Source: Acinetobacter sp. BY419 (GTDB taxonomy: Bacteria; Pseudomonadota; Gammaproteobacteria; Pseudomonadales; Moraxellaceae). Taken from it: a stretch of DNA of 52,565 bases. The position numbers and the translations under genes were made by a program. A model generated the notes under the pieces. That model did not search any database. It saw only the letters and a program-made list of their open reading frames with translations, and was not told the origin of the DNA. The DNA is taken from NCBI RefSeq assembly GCF_019038395.1, contig NZ_JAGFXZ010000023.1, forward strand, positions 1-52,565. The letters run 5' to 3'. Positions 44,745-52,565 of the stretch are shown here, in pieces; the stretch's first letter is position 1; each line of letters starts with the position of its first letter.

Positions 44745-47582
44745 ATGAGCGTAACCACTTCAACTCCTGGTCAACTTCAGGTGATTAAACGCACCGGTGA
44801 TGTTGCCGCTTTTGATGCAGAAAAAATATCTGTCGCAATTGGTAAAGCGTTTTTGGCGGTTGAAGGCCAGCATAGCGCTGACTCAAGCCGAATCCATGAT
44901 CGTATCGAACAACTGACGGAAATGGTATTAAATACCTTTAAACGTCGTTTACCTTCTGGCGGAACGATTCATATCGAAGAAATTCAAGACCAAGTTGAAC
45001 TTGCGCTAATGCGTACGGGCGAACAGAAAGTTGCACGCTCTTATGTCATTTATCGTGAACAACGTTCTGAAGCACGTAAACAGTTAGGTACGAATCACCA
45101 CCCTACACTACAAGTCCTTGATGCTGAAGGTAACCTTAAGCCACTTGATTTAAGTGCTTTAACTGCACATATCACTAAAGCAGCAGAAGGTCTGGAAGGG
45201 ATTGATGTACAAGCCATTGTCGATGAGACCGTGAAAAACTTGTACAACGGCGTTAAAGAGTCTGACATCTCGACCACCATGATGATGGCGACCCGTACCC
45301 GGATCGAGCAAGAGCCGAACTATACCTATGTGACTGCACGTTTGTTACGTGATGATCTGGTGGCGACAGGCTTGAAGTTCCTAGGTCTGCCTACGGATAC
45401 TCATGAAGGTGAAGCACTTGAAACTTTCCTGAAAAAAGGGATTGAGCTTGAGCTTATTTCACCAGAACTGCTTAACTTTGACCTGGCGAAATTGGCAGCG
45501 GCGATTCAACCAGAACGCTCGAACCAGTTTACCTATTTAGGTCTACAAACTTTATTTGACCGTTACTTCATCCATTCAGATGGCGTACGTTTTGAATTAC
45601 CGCAATTGTTCTTTATGCGTGTTTCTATGGGCTTGTCGCTCAATGAAGAAAACCGTGAAGACCGTGCAATCGAATTCTACAACTTATTGTCTAGCTTCGA
45701 TTACATGGCATCGACGCCTACCCTGTTTAACTCAGGTACGCTTCGTCCACAGTTGTCTAGCTGCTACTTAACGACTATTGATGATGACCTGTATGACATT
45801 TATGGCGCAATGCGTGATAACGCAATGCTGTCTAAATGGGCCGGCGGTTTAGGTAATGACTGGACGCCAGTTCGTGCCTTAAACTCGTACATCAAAGGTA
45901 CCAATGGTAAGTCGCAAGGTGTGGTTCCATTCCTGAAAGTGGCGAATGATACTGCAGTTGCAGTTAACCAGGGTGGTAAGCGTAAAGGTGCAGTGTGTGC
46001 ATATCTTGAAACTTGGCACTTAGACATCGAAGAATTCCTAGAACTACGTAAAAACACCGGTGATGACCGTCGTCGTACCCACGACATGAACACAGCGAAC
46101 TGGGTTCCTGACCTGTTCATGCAACGTGTATTCGAAGATGCGGAATGGACGTTGTTCACTCCTTCTGAAACCCCAGATCTACATGATTTGACCGGTGCAG
46201 CATTCGCTGAGCGTTATGCTTACTACGAAGGCATTGCCAAAGAAACAAACATGTTGCACAAGAAAATCCGTGCAAAAGATTTGTGGCGCAAAATGCTGTC
46301 GATGTTATTTGAAACTGGTCACCCGTGGATCACATTCAAAGACGTGTGTAACCTACGTTCACCACAACAACACGTGGGTGTAGTTCACTCTTCTAACCTG
46401 TGTACAGAAATCACCCTGAACACCAGCAAAGAAGAAATTGCGGTATGTAACCTGGGTTCAATCAACCTGGTTCAACACGTTCAAGGCGGTGTACTTGATC
46501 GCGAAAAACTGGCACGTACGGTTAAAACTGCAGTTCGCATGCTGGACAACGTGATTGACATCAACTACTACGCTGTTCCACAAGCGCGTAATTCGAACCT
46601 GAAACACCGTCCAGTCGGTATGGGTATCATGGGCTTCCAAGATGCGTTATACGAAATGGGTATGGCGTATGGTTCTGATGCAGCGGTTGAGTTTGCTGAT
46701 GAATCGATGGAAGTGATTTCTTACTACGCGATTTCAACATCAAGCGATTTGGCTGTTGAACGTGGTACTTATGAAACATTTAAAGGTTCATTGTGGGATC
46801 AGGGTATTTTACCGATCGACTCGCTTGACCTGGTTGCGAAAACACGTCCGGAACGCATGTTCGAAGTAGACCGTACGCAACGTCTGGACTGGGACACTTT
46901 ACGTGCCAAAGTTCAAAAAGACGGTATGCGTAACTCGAACGTGATGGCGATTGCACCGACTGCAACGATTTCAAACATCTGTGGCGTGTCTCAGTCAATT
47001 GAGCCAACATTCCAGAACTTGTATGTGAAATCAAACCTGTCTGGCGAATTCACCGTGATTAACCCGTACCTGGTACGTGCGTTAAAAGAACGTGGTCTTT
47101 GGGATGCGGTAATGGTCAACGACCTGAAACATTTCGAAGGTTCTGTGCAGAAGATTTCACGTATTCCTGAAGAGCTTAAAGCCATCTTTGCGACTGCGTT
47201 TGAAGTCGATACGCGCTGGATCGTGGATGCTGCATCACGCCGTCAAAAATGGATCGATCAGGCTCAGTCTCTGAACCTTTACATCGCTGGTGCAAACGGT
47301 AAAAAACTGGACATCACTTATAAGATGGCTTGGTTACGCGGTCTGAAAACGACTTATTATCTTCGTGCATTGGGTGCGACTTCTGCAGAGAAATCAACCA
47401 TTAATACGGGCGCGTTAAACGCAGTGAAATCAACTGTGACAGCAGCTCCTGTTGCAGCAGTTGCTCCGGTGGTTGAAGCGAAAAAACCTGAAGCGCCTGT
47501 AGAAGAAGACGGTTTTGCGCAAGCAGCGCCAGTGCCATTGGCATGTTCGATTGACAATCCTGATTGTGAGGCTTGTCAATAA
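44745..47582 (+). CDS. nrdA: Class Ia ribonucleotide reductase large subunit
   Basis: This 945-aa subunit makes deoxyribonucleotides from ribonucleoside diphosphates. An N-terminal ATP-cone (VIKRTGDVAAFDAEKISVAI) is followed by a second cone-like repeat (about residues 120-220), the arrangement known in Pseudomonas NrdA. The catalytic Cys pair appears in QLSSCYLTT and AVCNLGSINL; NLCTEITLN carries the thiyl Cys with its Asn and Glu. A low-complexity Ala/Val/Pro linker precedes the redox-shuttle end CSIDNPDCEACQ. It is longer than E. coli NrdA (761). It lies upstream of nrdB with a small gene between. Paired NrdR-like boxes and a DnaA box lie upstream. Confidence 0.97.
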   Translation: MSVTTSTPGQLQVIKRTGDVAAFDAEKISVAIGKAFLAVEGQHSADSSRIHDRIEQLTEMVLNTFKRRLPSGGTIHIEEIQDQVELALMRTGEQKVARSYVIYREQRSEARKQLGTNHHPTLQVLDAEGNLKPLDLSALTAHITKAAEGLEGIDVQAIVDETVKNLYNGVKESDISTTMMMATRTRIEQEPNYTYVTARLLRDDLVATGLKFLGLPTDTHEGEALETFLKKGIELELISPELLNFDLAKLAAAIQPERSNQFTYLGLQTLFDRYFIHSDGVRFELPQLFFMRVSMGLSLNEENREDRAIEFYNLLSSFDYMASTPTLFNSGTLRPQLSSCYLTTIDDDLYDIYGAMRDNAMLSKWAGGLGNDWTPVRALNSYIKGTNGKSQGVVPFLKVANDTAVAVNQGGKRKGAVCAYLETWHLDIEEFLELRKNTGDDRRRTHDMNTANWVPDLFMQRVFEDAEWTLFTPSETPDLHDLTGAAFAERYAYYEGIAKETNMLHKKIRAKDLWRKMLSMLFETGHPWITFKDVCNLRSPQQHVGVVHSSNLCTEITLNTSKEEIAVCNLGSINLVQHVQGGVLDREKLARTVKTAVRMLDNVIDINYYAVPQARNSNLKHRPVGMGIMGFQDALYEMGMAYGSDAAVEFADESMEVISYYAISTSSDLAVERGTYETFKGSLWDQGILPIDSLDLVAKTRPERMFEVDRTQRLDWDTLRAKVQKDGMRNSNVMAIAPTATISNICGVSQSIEPTFQNLYVKSNLSGEFTVINPYLVRALKERGLWDAVMVNDLKHFEGSVQKISRIPEELKAIFATAFEVDTRWIVDAASRRQKWIDQAQSLNLYIAGANGKKLDITYKMAWLRGLKTTYYLRALGATSAEKSTINTGALNAVKSTVTAAPVAAVAPVVEAKKPEAPVEEDGFAQAAPVPLACSIDNPDCEACQ

Positions 47583-47600
47583 TTGGCGAGTTTCTAGAAT

Positions 47601-47733
47601 CCCCCTAAATCCCCCTTTTACAAAGGGGGATTTCCAGAAATCAAAATAGGTAGATGGAAGCCCCTCCTGAGCTAATTTTCAAGCACTGCTTTGAAAATGA
47701 AGCGCAAGAAGGAGGGGTTTGGGGAGGATTTAG
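47601..47733. repeat. REP-like hairpin repeat between nrdA and nrdB
   Basis: Two inverted repeats lie side by side. The first is AAATCCCCCTTT / AAAGGGGGATTT with loop TAC (47607-47633). The second is a cruciform: CCCCTCCT (47661-47668) pairs with AGGAGGGG (47710-47717) around an inner ATTTTCAA/TTGAAAAT stem (47675-47698). C-rich elements of this sort are frequent in intergenic gaps of Acinetobacter, as I recall. They may limit read-through between the two reductase genes or stabilise the mRNA end. Confidence 0.7.
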
Positions 47734-47760
47734 AATTTAAAAACAACAAAGGAAACCATC

Positions 47761-47889
47761 ATGCCCCATATGACCCACAACTACATGTTAGGACTTGCGG
47801 CATTGCTGATTTCCTTTGGTATTACCTTTTACGCACCACTTGCTTATTTCTGGTTCAAACTTCGCCAGCAGCGTAAGCAAAATAAGTAG
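47761..47889 (+). CDS. 42-aa single-pass membrane microprotein between nrdA and nrdB
   Basis: ATG 47761 follows AAAGGA by about 8 bases. The peptide has a hydrophobic helix (about residues 9-32, LGLAALLISFGITFYAPLAY) and a strongly basic end (KLRQQRKQNK), so an inner-membrane protein with the tail in the cytoplasm is likely. It is inserted between the two subunit genes of the same enzyme and transcribed in the same direction. No family is recognised. Its good ribosome site and coding-like codons argue for a real gene. Confidence 0.6.
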   Translation: MPHMTHNYMLGLAALLISFGITFYAPLAYFWFKLRQQRKQNK

Positions 47890-48030
47890 TGGCGATCATT
47901 GCTCCTGTATAAAACTAGAGCATTCATCGACAAAACTTAATTTTGCTTACACAAATTAAGCGTATAGTAAGACATCTCAGCCAAGCTGAATGTCTCATAA
48001 AAGATATAAAGCAACGTAGAGAGAATTGAT

Positions 48031-49314
48031 ATGTCTATCCTAAGTTGGGACGATTTCGAAGATGATTCGCAAAAACCGGCTGCACCTGAACAGCAGCCTA
48101 CGCCCGTCGAGCCGCAAAAAGCGACTAATTCACAGATGGTATCTGATGCAGGCAACGCATCGCCGGATGTGGCAGCTGCACAACCCCTTAGAGCCACTCA
48201 AAACCGAGGATCAAATCCCACCGATTCGCTGGCAAGAGCATCTGCTTCCCTAAATCAACTTGATGTTGCTCCAGGTCTAGAAGAACTAGAAATGGGCGCG
48301 CAACGTGTACAGGTTGACGACAAGGCAATGATCAACTGCCGTGCAGACTTGAACCAGCTTGTTCCATTCAAATACGAATGGGCTTGGCAGAAGTATCTGG
48401 ACGGATGTGCAAACCACTGGATGCCGCAAGAAGTCAATATGAACCACGACATCGCGTTGTGGAAGTCTGAAAATGGCTTGACTGAAGATGAACGTACCAT
48501 CGTAATGCGTTCACTCGGTTTCTTCTCGACTGCCGACTCACTGGTTGCAAACAATCTGGTATTGGCGATTTACCGTCACATTACCAACCCTGAATGCCGT
48601 CAGTACATCTTGCGTCAGGCGTTTGAAGAAGCGATTCACACACACGCTTATCAGTACTGTATCGAGTCGCTAGGTATGGATGAAGGCGAAGTCTTCAACA
48701 TGTACCGCGAAGTTCCGTCAGTGGCACGTAAAGCAGCGTGGGGCCTGAAATATACCCAGTCTTTGAGTGATCCTACTTTCAAAACCGGTACACCTGAAAA
48801 TGACCAGATCCTGCTTCGCAACCTGATCGCGTTCTACTGTGTACTTGAAGGGATCTTCTTCTACTGCGGTTTCAGCCAGATTCTGTCGATGGGTCGTCGT
48901 AACAAGATGAATGGTGTTGCCGAGCAGTTCCAGTACATCCTGCGTGATGAATCCATGCACCTGAACTTCGGTATCGATATGATCAACCAGATCAAAAACG
49001 AGAACCCGGCGTTATGGACCACTGAATTCCAGGAAGAAATCATTCAGATGATTCTTGAAGGCACGATGCTGGAAATCGAATATGCACGTGACACGATGCC
49101 ACGCGGTGTATTGGGCATGAATGCTGCAATGATGGAAGAATACCTGAAGTTTATTGCCAACCGTCGTCTGGCGCAGTTAGGCCTGCCTGAACAATTTGCT
49201 GGTGTGAATAATCCATTCCAGTGGATGTCAGAGATGATGGACTTGCGTAAAGAGAAGAATTTCTTCGAAACGCGTGTTACGGATTATCAGACTGGCGGCG
49301 CGCTAAGCTGGTAA
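48031..49314 (+). CDS. nrdB: Class Ia ribonucleotide reductase small subunit
   Basis: This 427-aa diiron-tyrosyl-radical subunit shows the metal and radical site in [14 protein letters not shown] (Glu, His and the Tyr in THAY), a further Glu in [12 protein letters not shown] and EXXH in [10 protein letters not shown]. The first 85-90 residues are a Pro/Gln/Ala-rich low-complexity extension not found in E. coli NrdB (376 aa). The conserved C-terminal tail for NrdA binding is at the end. It forms the R2 dimer with NrdA. ATG 48031 follows GAGAGAATTGAT. A clear terminator follows. Confidence 0.97.
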   Translation: MSILSWDDFEDDSQKPAAPEQQPTPVEPQKATNSQMVSDAGNASPDVAAAQPLRATQNRGSNPTDSLARASASLNQLDVAPGLEELEMGAQRVQVDDKAMINCRADLNQLVPFKYEWAWQKYLDGCANHWMPQEVNMNHDIALWKSENGLTEDERTIVMRSLGFFSTADSLVANNLVLAIYRHITNPECRQYILRQAFEEAIHTHAYQYCIESLGMDEGEVFNMYREVPSVARKAAWGLKYTQSLSDPTFKTGTPENDQILLRNLIAFYCVLEGIFFYCGFSQILSMGRRNKMNGVAEQFQYILRDESMHLNFGIDMINQIKNENPALWTTEFQEEIIQMILEGTMLEIEYARDTMPRGVLGMNAAMMEEYLKFIANRRLAQLGLPEQFAGVNNPFQWMSEMMDLRKEKNFFETRVTDYQTGGALSW

Positions 49315-49350
49315 TTAGAAATATCACGTAATATATAAAATATTATGAAT

Positions 49351-49378
49351 AAAAAACCGCCATTCTTGGCGGTTTTTT
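49351..49378 (+). terminator. Terminator of nrdB
   Basis: AAAAAACCGCCA and TGGCGGTTTTTT form a 12-bp stem with a short loop, 36 bases after the stop. The A-tract also makes it usable for the convergent DUF4142 gene. Confidence 0.88.
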
Positions 49379-49395
49379 ATCGAATGAATTTTAAG

Positions 49396-49986
49396 TTATT
49401 TCATCTTTTCAACGATTTGTTCAGCCTTTTTCAGATGTGCAGCAACCGCAGTACGGGTTTGTGTCAGCATATTCTTTAATTCTGCATTTTTAGCATTTGG
49501 GATCAATTGCTTGTCTAGCAGCGTCACCACTTTACGATGCACTTCAACCTGACTGGTCATATAGTCTTTATCAGGGGTAGCTGATCGACTCAGCTTAGCC
49601 ACAATCTTATCGCTGTCATTCTGTAATGAAGTGCTGATACTGCTCGCTTGTGGCGTTAACTTTAAGCGATTTGCCAAGGCCTGACCTTTTTTCTCATTTG
49701 CTGAATGATCCTTAATCATCATTTGAGCATATTGGCGGGCTTCTGTTGTTTTCAATTTTGGCAAGGCAGTTTCTGCCTGCTTAATCTCACCGTTATTTGC
49801 TGTGCTTACTACCTTGATCACCTGACTGTCAGTCAAATTCACCCGACTGTCATTTGATAGTTGAGAATGCTGTTTACCATCGGCCGTAGATTGCTGGTTC
49901 ATCGCCATAGTCTGGCCTGCAGCAAAGATTAATGCACCACTGACTGCAACACAGTTAATCATCTTCTTCATTGGAATAGCTTTCAT
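49396..49986 (-). CDS. DUF4142 exported protein
   Basis: ATG 49986, preceded by AGGGTG, opens a 196-aa protein. A signal peptide (about residues 1-28, ending GQTMAM) is followed by a helical ferritin-like DUF4142 domain with RQYAQMMIKDHSANEKKGQA and an ending ARTAVAAHLKKAEQIVE-type helix. Such proteins are secreted or periplasmic, with a four-helix bundle; some are stress-induced. An in-frame Met at codon 6 has no ribosome site, so the first ATG is kept. It is convergent with nrdB and apparently transcribed alone. Role unknown. Confidence 0.85.
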   Translation of the reverse strand: MKAIPMKKMINCVAVSGALIFAAGQTMAMNQQSTADGKQHSQLSNDSRVNLTDSQVIKVVSTANNGEIKQAETALPKLKTTEARQYAQMMIKDHSANEKKGQALANRLKLTPQASSISTSLQNDSDKIVAKLSRSATPDKDYMTSQVEVHRKVVTLLDKQLIPNAKNAELKNMLTQTRTAVAAHLKKAEQIVEKMK

Positions 49987-50211
49987 AATGGCACCCTTTA
50001 ACGTTTTATTGATTAAATTTGCCTTTATAAAATAGGTGAATTCACTGAAAGACAGTGTAATGTTTGCGTTGTTTTTTTAAGCAATATATAAAACGTGTAT
50101 TAAGTAAAGCAAAGACTGTTGGTAATTAGTTCATTCATTTGATATTTGCAAAAAACTACGTTATTGCACTCCTGCATATACGTATGACAAGCTCTAGTGG
50201 TGAGCAAGATT

Positions 50212-50236
50212 TAAAAAATCCCGCTGATATAACGGG
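50212..50236 (-). terminator. Terminator of the TonB-dependent receptor gene
   Basis: TCCCG/CGGGA stem with flanking A and T runs around an AT-rich loop, 40 bases after the receptor stop; A-tracts on both sides would also allow use from the plus strand. Confidence 0.6.
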
Positions 50237-50275
50237 ACTTTTTTATTTTTAATTTAGGAACAGTGAATCATCTGA

Positions 50276-52387
50276 TTAAAATTCTTTTGTCACACTCAGA
50301 CCAGCGCTCCAGTTCCGCCCTTCTGCCGGTTCAAAAAAACGACCATTACTTTCATTGACGATGACTGAACCCACATAATTTTTATCAAACAAATTATCAA
50401 CACGTGTAAAAGTATTCACTGACCAATCCGGTATTTTCCATTGATAACCCACATTGGCGCCAGCGACCGTGTAGCTTGGTGCAGTATCAGAATTTAAATC
50501 ATTCACATAAATCTTGTCGCTATAACGAATATCCAGTCCCGCATGGAAACCATTTTCAGGCTTCCAGCCCAGACTTAAAAGTGCCTGATTTTTGGCAATC
50601 CCCGGAATATAGTTCCCGTCTGCAATGGCAGCAACCGTATCAATTGCAGGAATATCTGCATCAAAAGTGGCATCAATATAGCTATAGCTGGCTTGTGCAG
50701 TCAGATCGCGCCACAGGTTTTTGTTCCAGGAGAGTTCCACACCTTCTCTGAAGGTTTTATCTGCATTCCGGAAGGTGGCACGTCCATCCTCATTTCCCGC
50801 AGAGACAATGTCATTTTTGGTTCTGGTCTGAAAGGCTGCTACGGTGACATCTCCCCATTCACTGGCAGACTTCAAACCGACTTCATAGGTTTTACTTTCC
50901 GCGGCTTTTAAACTGAAGCTGCGGTTTTCAGCAGTATTTGCAGGATAAGACATCTCGGTAAATGTTGGTGTTTCAAAGCCTTGGGCATAACTGGTATAGG
51001 CCATCAGCTCAGGTAGGATTTGCCAGCTTAACGCTAAAGATGGCAATAATTTTTGATAATCGGTTTTGCCTGAATTATCGCCATTGGAAAGGAATTTATC
51101 TTCAGACTTAAAATGTACATTGCTATAACGCAAGCCGGCATCCAGCGTCCAGTCTGGCAAGAATGCATAGGATGCTTGTAGATATGGATCAAGATTCCAC
51201 AAGCGATTGTCTTCATCCCGGCGAAGTTCACCTTTTACCCCCAAGGTATCGCCTGAAAAGTTCTGATAGCCTTTACGGTCTTCGGTCATGGCATCCACGG
51301 CGATACCGGCAATCAGATTAGCATTTGGCAAAATATCTTTAGCTGTCCAGCGCAGATCAGCACCGTAGAAATGACGGTCAAAATCAATCACGCCACCGGC
51401 ATGATTAACTCCACCTTGTGCGGTACGGGGAATCGACTGATATTGGGTGACTGCCCGCTGCCCCCAATACGCCATGCCGTAGAGTTCATGCTGATCATTA
51501 ATCGGTTTATTCCAGGTCATCCCTATTTGCAGCTGTTCGATTTCCTTACGTGCATTATATAAAAGGACATTCGCAGCGACCTGTTTAGGATTGGCTTGCC
51601 ACTGTTCGCGAGTCAACCCGCCGGGATCATCCGCAGCAATTTTAACGTAATTATTAATCCAGTTAATTTTGGAGCCGTCCTCCAGATCCCAAGTCAGCTT
51701 GGCATTGCTCAGGACTTTATGCGCGCCGCTATGATCCCGGAAACCGTCGGTATTAAAATAGGACGAACTGATCATATAGCTCGGCTCATTGGCATTTTCT
51801 GAACCGCCTTGCAAAACCAGCTTGGTCTGGCCTTTATTTTGACTACCGGCAGAATGACCCAGTTCAATCGAGTCGGCACCTTGCCCCTCTCGTGTGCTGG
51901 TTAAAATCGTACCACCGGATGAATTGCCATAGAGCGATGAAAATCCACTGCCCAGCACTTCAATATGGTCCAGACTGTTCAAGTCAATATTCGAGGTTTG
52001 CCCCTGCCCATCCGGCATGGTGGCAGGAATGCCATCGACATATAAACGCACACCACGCACGCCAAAACTGGAACGTGCACCAAAGCCACGCATCGAAATT
52101 TGCAAGTCTTGGGCATAGTTTTCACGATTATTGAGCTGTAGCCCCGGAATACCTTTTAATGTTTCCGAAAGATTCACATTCAGGCTGTTATCTTGTTCCT
52201 GATTGAGATAATAAACCGATGCCGGCGTGCTCAACCTCTCCCGGTCAGTACGGGTCGCCTGCACAATAATGGGCGCAAGTTTTTGTACTTCTGTCGCTGT
52301 ATTTTCAGCATACAGCGTCTGGCTCATACAGGCGATTAAACCGGATACTGTGGTTTTTATAGGGAGATGTTGAAGTCGATGCTGCAT
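50276..52387 (-). CDS. TonB-dependent outer-membrane receptor, YncD/PqqU-like
   Basis: This 703-aa receptor has a signal peptide (about residues 1-27, ending TLYAEN), a plug domain (about residues 45-160) and a C-terminal barrel ending in the typical Phe (VTKEF). The plug contains QISMRGFGARSSFGVRGVRL followed by YVDGIPATMPDGQGQTSNID and SSLYGNSSGG, which match from memory E. coli YncD, now PqqU, a receptor for pyrroloquinoline quinone. YncD has a length close to 700. This receptor is alone here, with no TonB or PQQ-dehydrogenase gene nearby. Ligand is inference; iron chelates or other cofactors are possible. A terminator follows at 50212-50236. Confidence 0.85.
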   Translation of the reverse strand: MQHRLQHLPIKTTVSGLIACMSQTLYAENTATEVQKLAPIIVQATRTDRERLSTPASVYYLNQEQDNSLNVNLSETLKGIPGLQLNNRENYAQDLQISMRGFGARSSFGVRGVRLYVDGIPATMPDGQGQTSNIDLNSLDHIEVLGSGFSSLYGNSSGGTILTSTREGQGADSIELGHSAGSQNKGQTKLVLQGGSENANEPSYMISSSYFNTDGFRDHSGAHKVLSNAKLTWDLEDGSKINWINNYVKIAADDPGGLTREQWQANPKQVAANVLLYNARKEIEQLQIGMTWNKPINDQHELYGMAYWGQRAVTQYQSIPRTAQGGVNHAGGVIDFDRHFYGADLRWTAKDILPNANLIAGIAVDAMTEDRKGYQNFSGDTLGVKGELRRDEDNRLWNLDPYLQASYAFLPDWTLDAGLRYSNVHFKSEDKFLSNGDNSGKTDYQKLLPSLALSWQILPELMAYTSYAQGFETPTFTEMSYPANTAENRSFSLKAAESKTYEVGLKSASEWGDVTVAAFQTRTKNDIVSAGNEDGRATFRNADKTFREGVELSWNKNLWRDLTAQASYSYIDATFDADIPAIDTVAAIADGNYIPGIAKNQALLSLGWKPENGFHAGLDIRYSDKIYVNDLNSDTAPSYTVAGANVGYQWKIPDWSVNTFTRVDNLFDKNYVGSVIVNESNGRFFEPAEGRNWSAGLSVTKEF

Positions 52388-52565
52388 AATTTCGGGTTCC
52401 TGTTTTCTATATGCCTCATAAAACTCATATGCTGCCGCAGCAAATCACATGATTTATTCTATAAGCCGGTGTGATCTTCAATGATCAGTGGATTCGAATT
52501 TTCTTCATCAGAATACAGATAGAAATGTTAGTTTTAAGCCGTGTGCGAAGTGAAATTTGAATATC
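52388..52565. other. Upstream region of the receptor, window end
   Basis: These 178 bases carry the receptor's promoter region. I see no clear Fur box or other known operator, and nothing else identifiable before the window ends. Confidence 0.4.

Noticed and set aside
1..52565. CRISPR arrays, tRNA/rRNA genes, transposases, integrases or prophage genes.
   Set aside because: I looked for regularly spaced repeats, tRNA-like ends and recognisable transposase or phage proteins and saw none; small RNAs cannot be excluded by eye.

Overview
The window looks like a chromosomal segment of an Acinetobacter species. The strongest markers are a BfmR/BfmS pair that I recognise as the Acinetobacter biofilm/envelope regulator, a complete 13-gene nuo operon with fused nuoCD, class Ia nrdA/nrdB, and the CsgG-DUF4810-DUF799 lipoprotein triad. 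The species cannot be fixed from sequence reading alone. Most of the window is ordinary chromosomal backbone. The first 5 kb is the accessory-like, partly decaying part. I see no tRNA, rRNA, CRISPR array, transposase or prophage.

Layout. 1-1.8 kb: an AT-rich KAP-type P-loop NTPase cut by the left edge, a candidate phage-defence ATPase. 1.9-3.5 kb: a truncated and a complete copy of a secreted methyl-parathion-hydrolase-like metallo-hydrolase, with a 38-aa membrane peptide between them. 4.0-4.8 kb: a frameshifted, internally deleted ammonium-transporter pseudogene. 4.9-6.6 kb: an outer-membrane lipoprotein operon. 6.7-13.4 kb: single genes (LysE exporter, small lipoprotein, PLP enzyme, DUF4870 protein, BaiN-type flavoprotein, a CmpX-like mechanosensitive channel) and a 19-bp perfect palindrome. 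13.5-17.2 kb: ethanolamine permease plus ethanolamine ammonia-lyase (eat-eutB-eutC). 18.0-21.2 kb: a glutamate/aspartate ABC importer (gltIJKL). 21.3-23.0 kb: a divergent ferredoxin-NADP reductase/LysR pair. 23.0-24.8 kb: three cold-shock-fold proteins in a row, one with a frameshift at a G6 tract by its start codon. 24.9 kb: upp.

25.6-40.8 kb: nuoA-N on the minus strand, encoding the proton-pumping NADH:quinone oxidoreductase, ended by one strong hairpin. 41.3 kb: a small unknown protein. 41.7-44.2 kb: bfmS-bfmR. 44.7-49.3 kb: nrdA, a 42-aa membrane peptide and nrdB, with two NrdR-like boxes and a perfect DnaA box upstream of nrdA and a REP-like hairpin repeat between nrdA and nrdB. 49.4 kb: a DUF4142 exported protein. 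50.3-52.4 kb: a TonB-dependent receptor resembling E. coli YncD/PqqU.

Functionally the segment combines amino-acid and ethanolamine uptake and breakdown, respiration, dNTP synthesis and envelope control. The most unusual points are the KAP ATPase, the duplicated hydrolase, the amt pseudogene, the poly-G frameshift in the cold-shock/excalibur protein, the orphan palindrome near 10.63 kb and the conserved-looking microproteins. I did not find a clear, wholly new multi-gene system.
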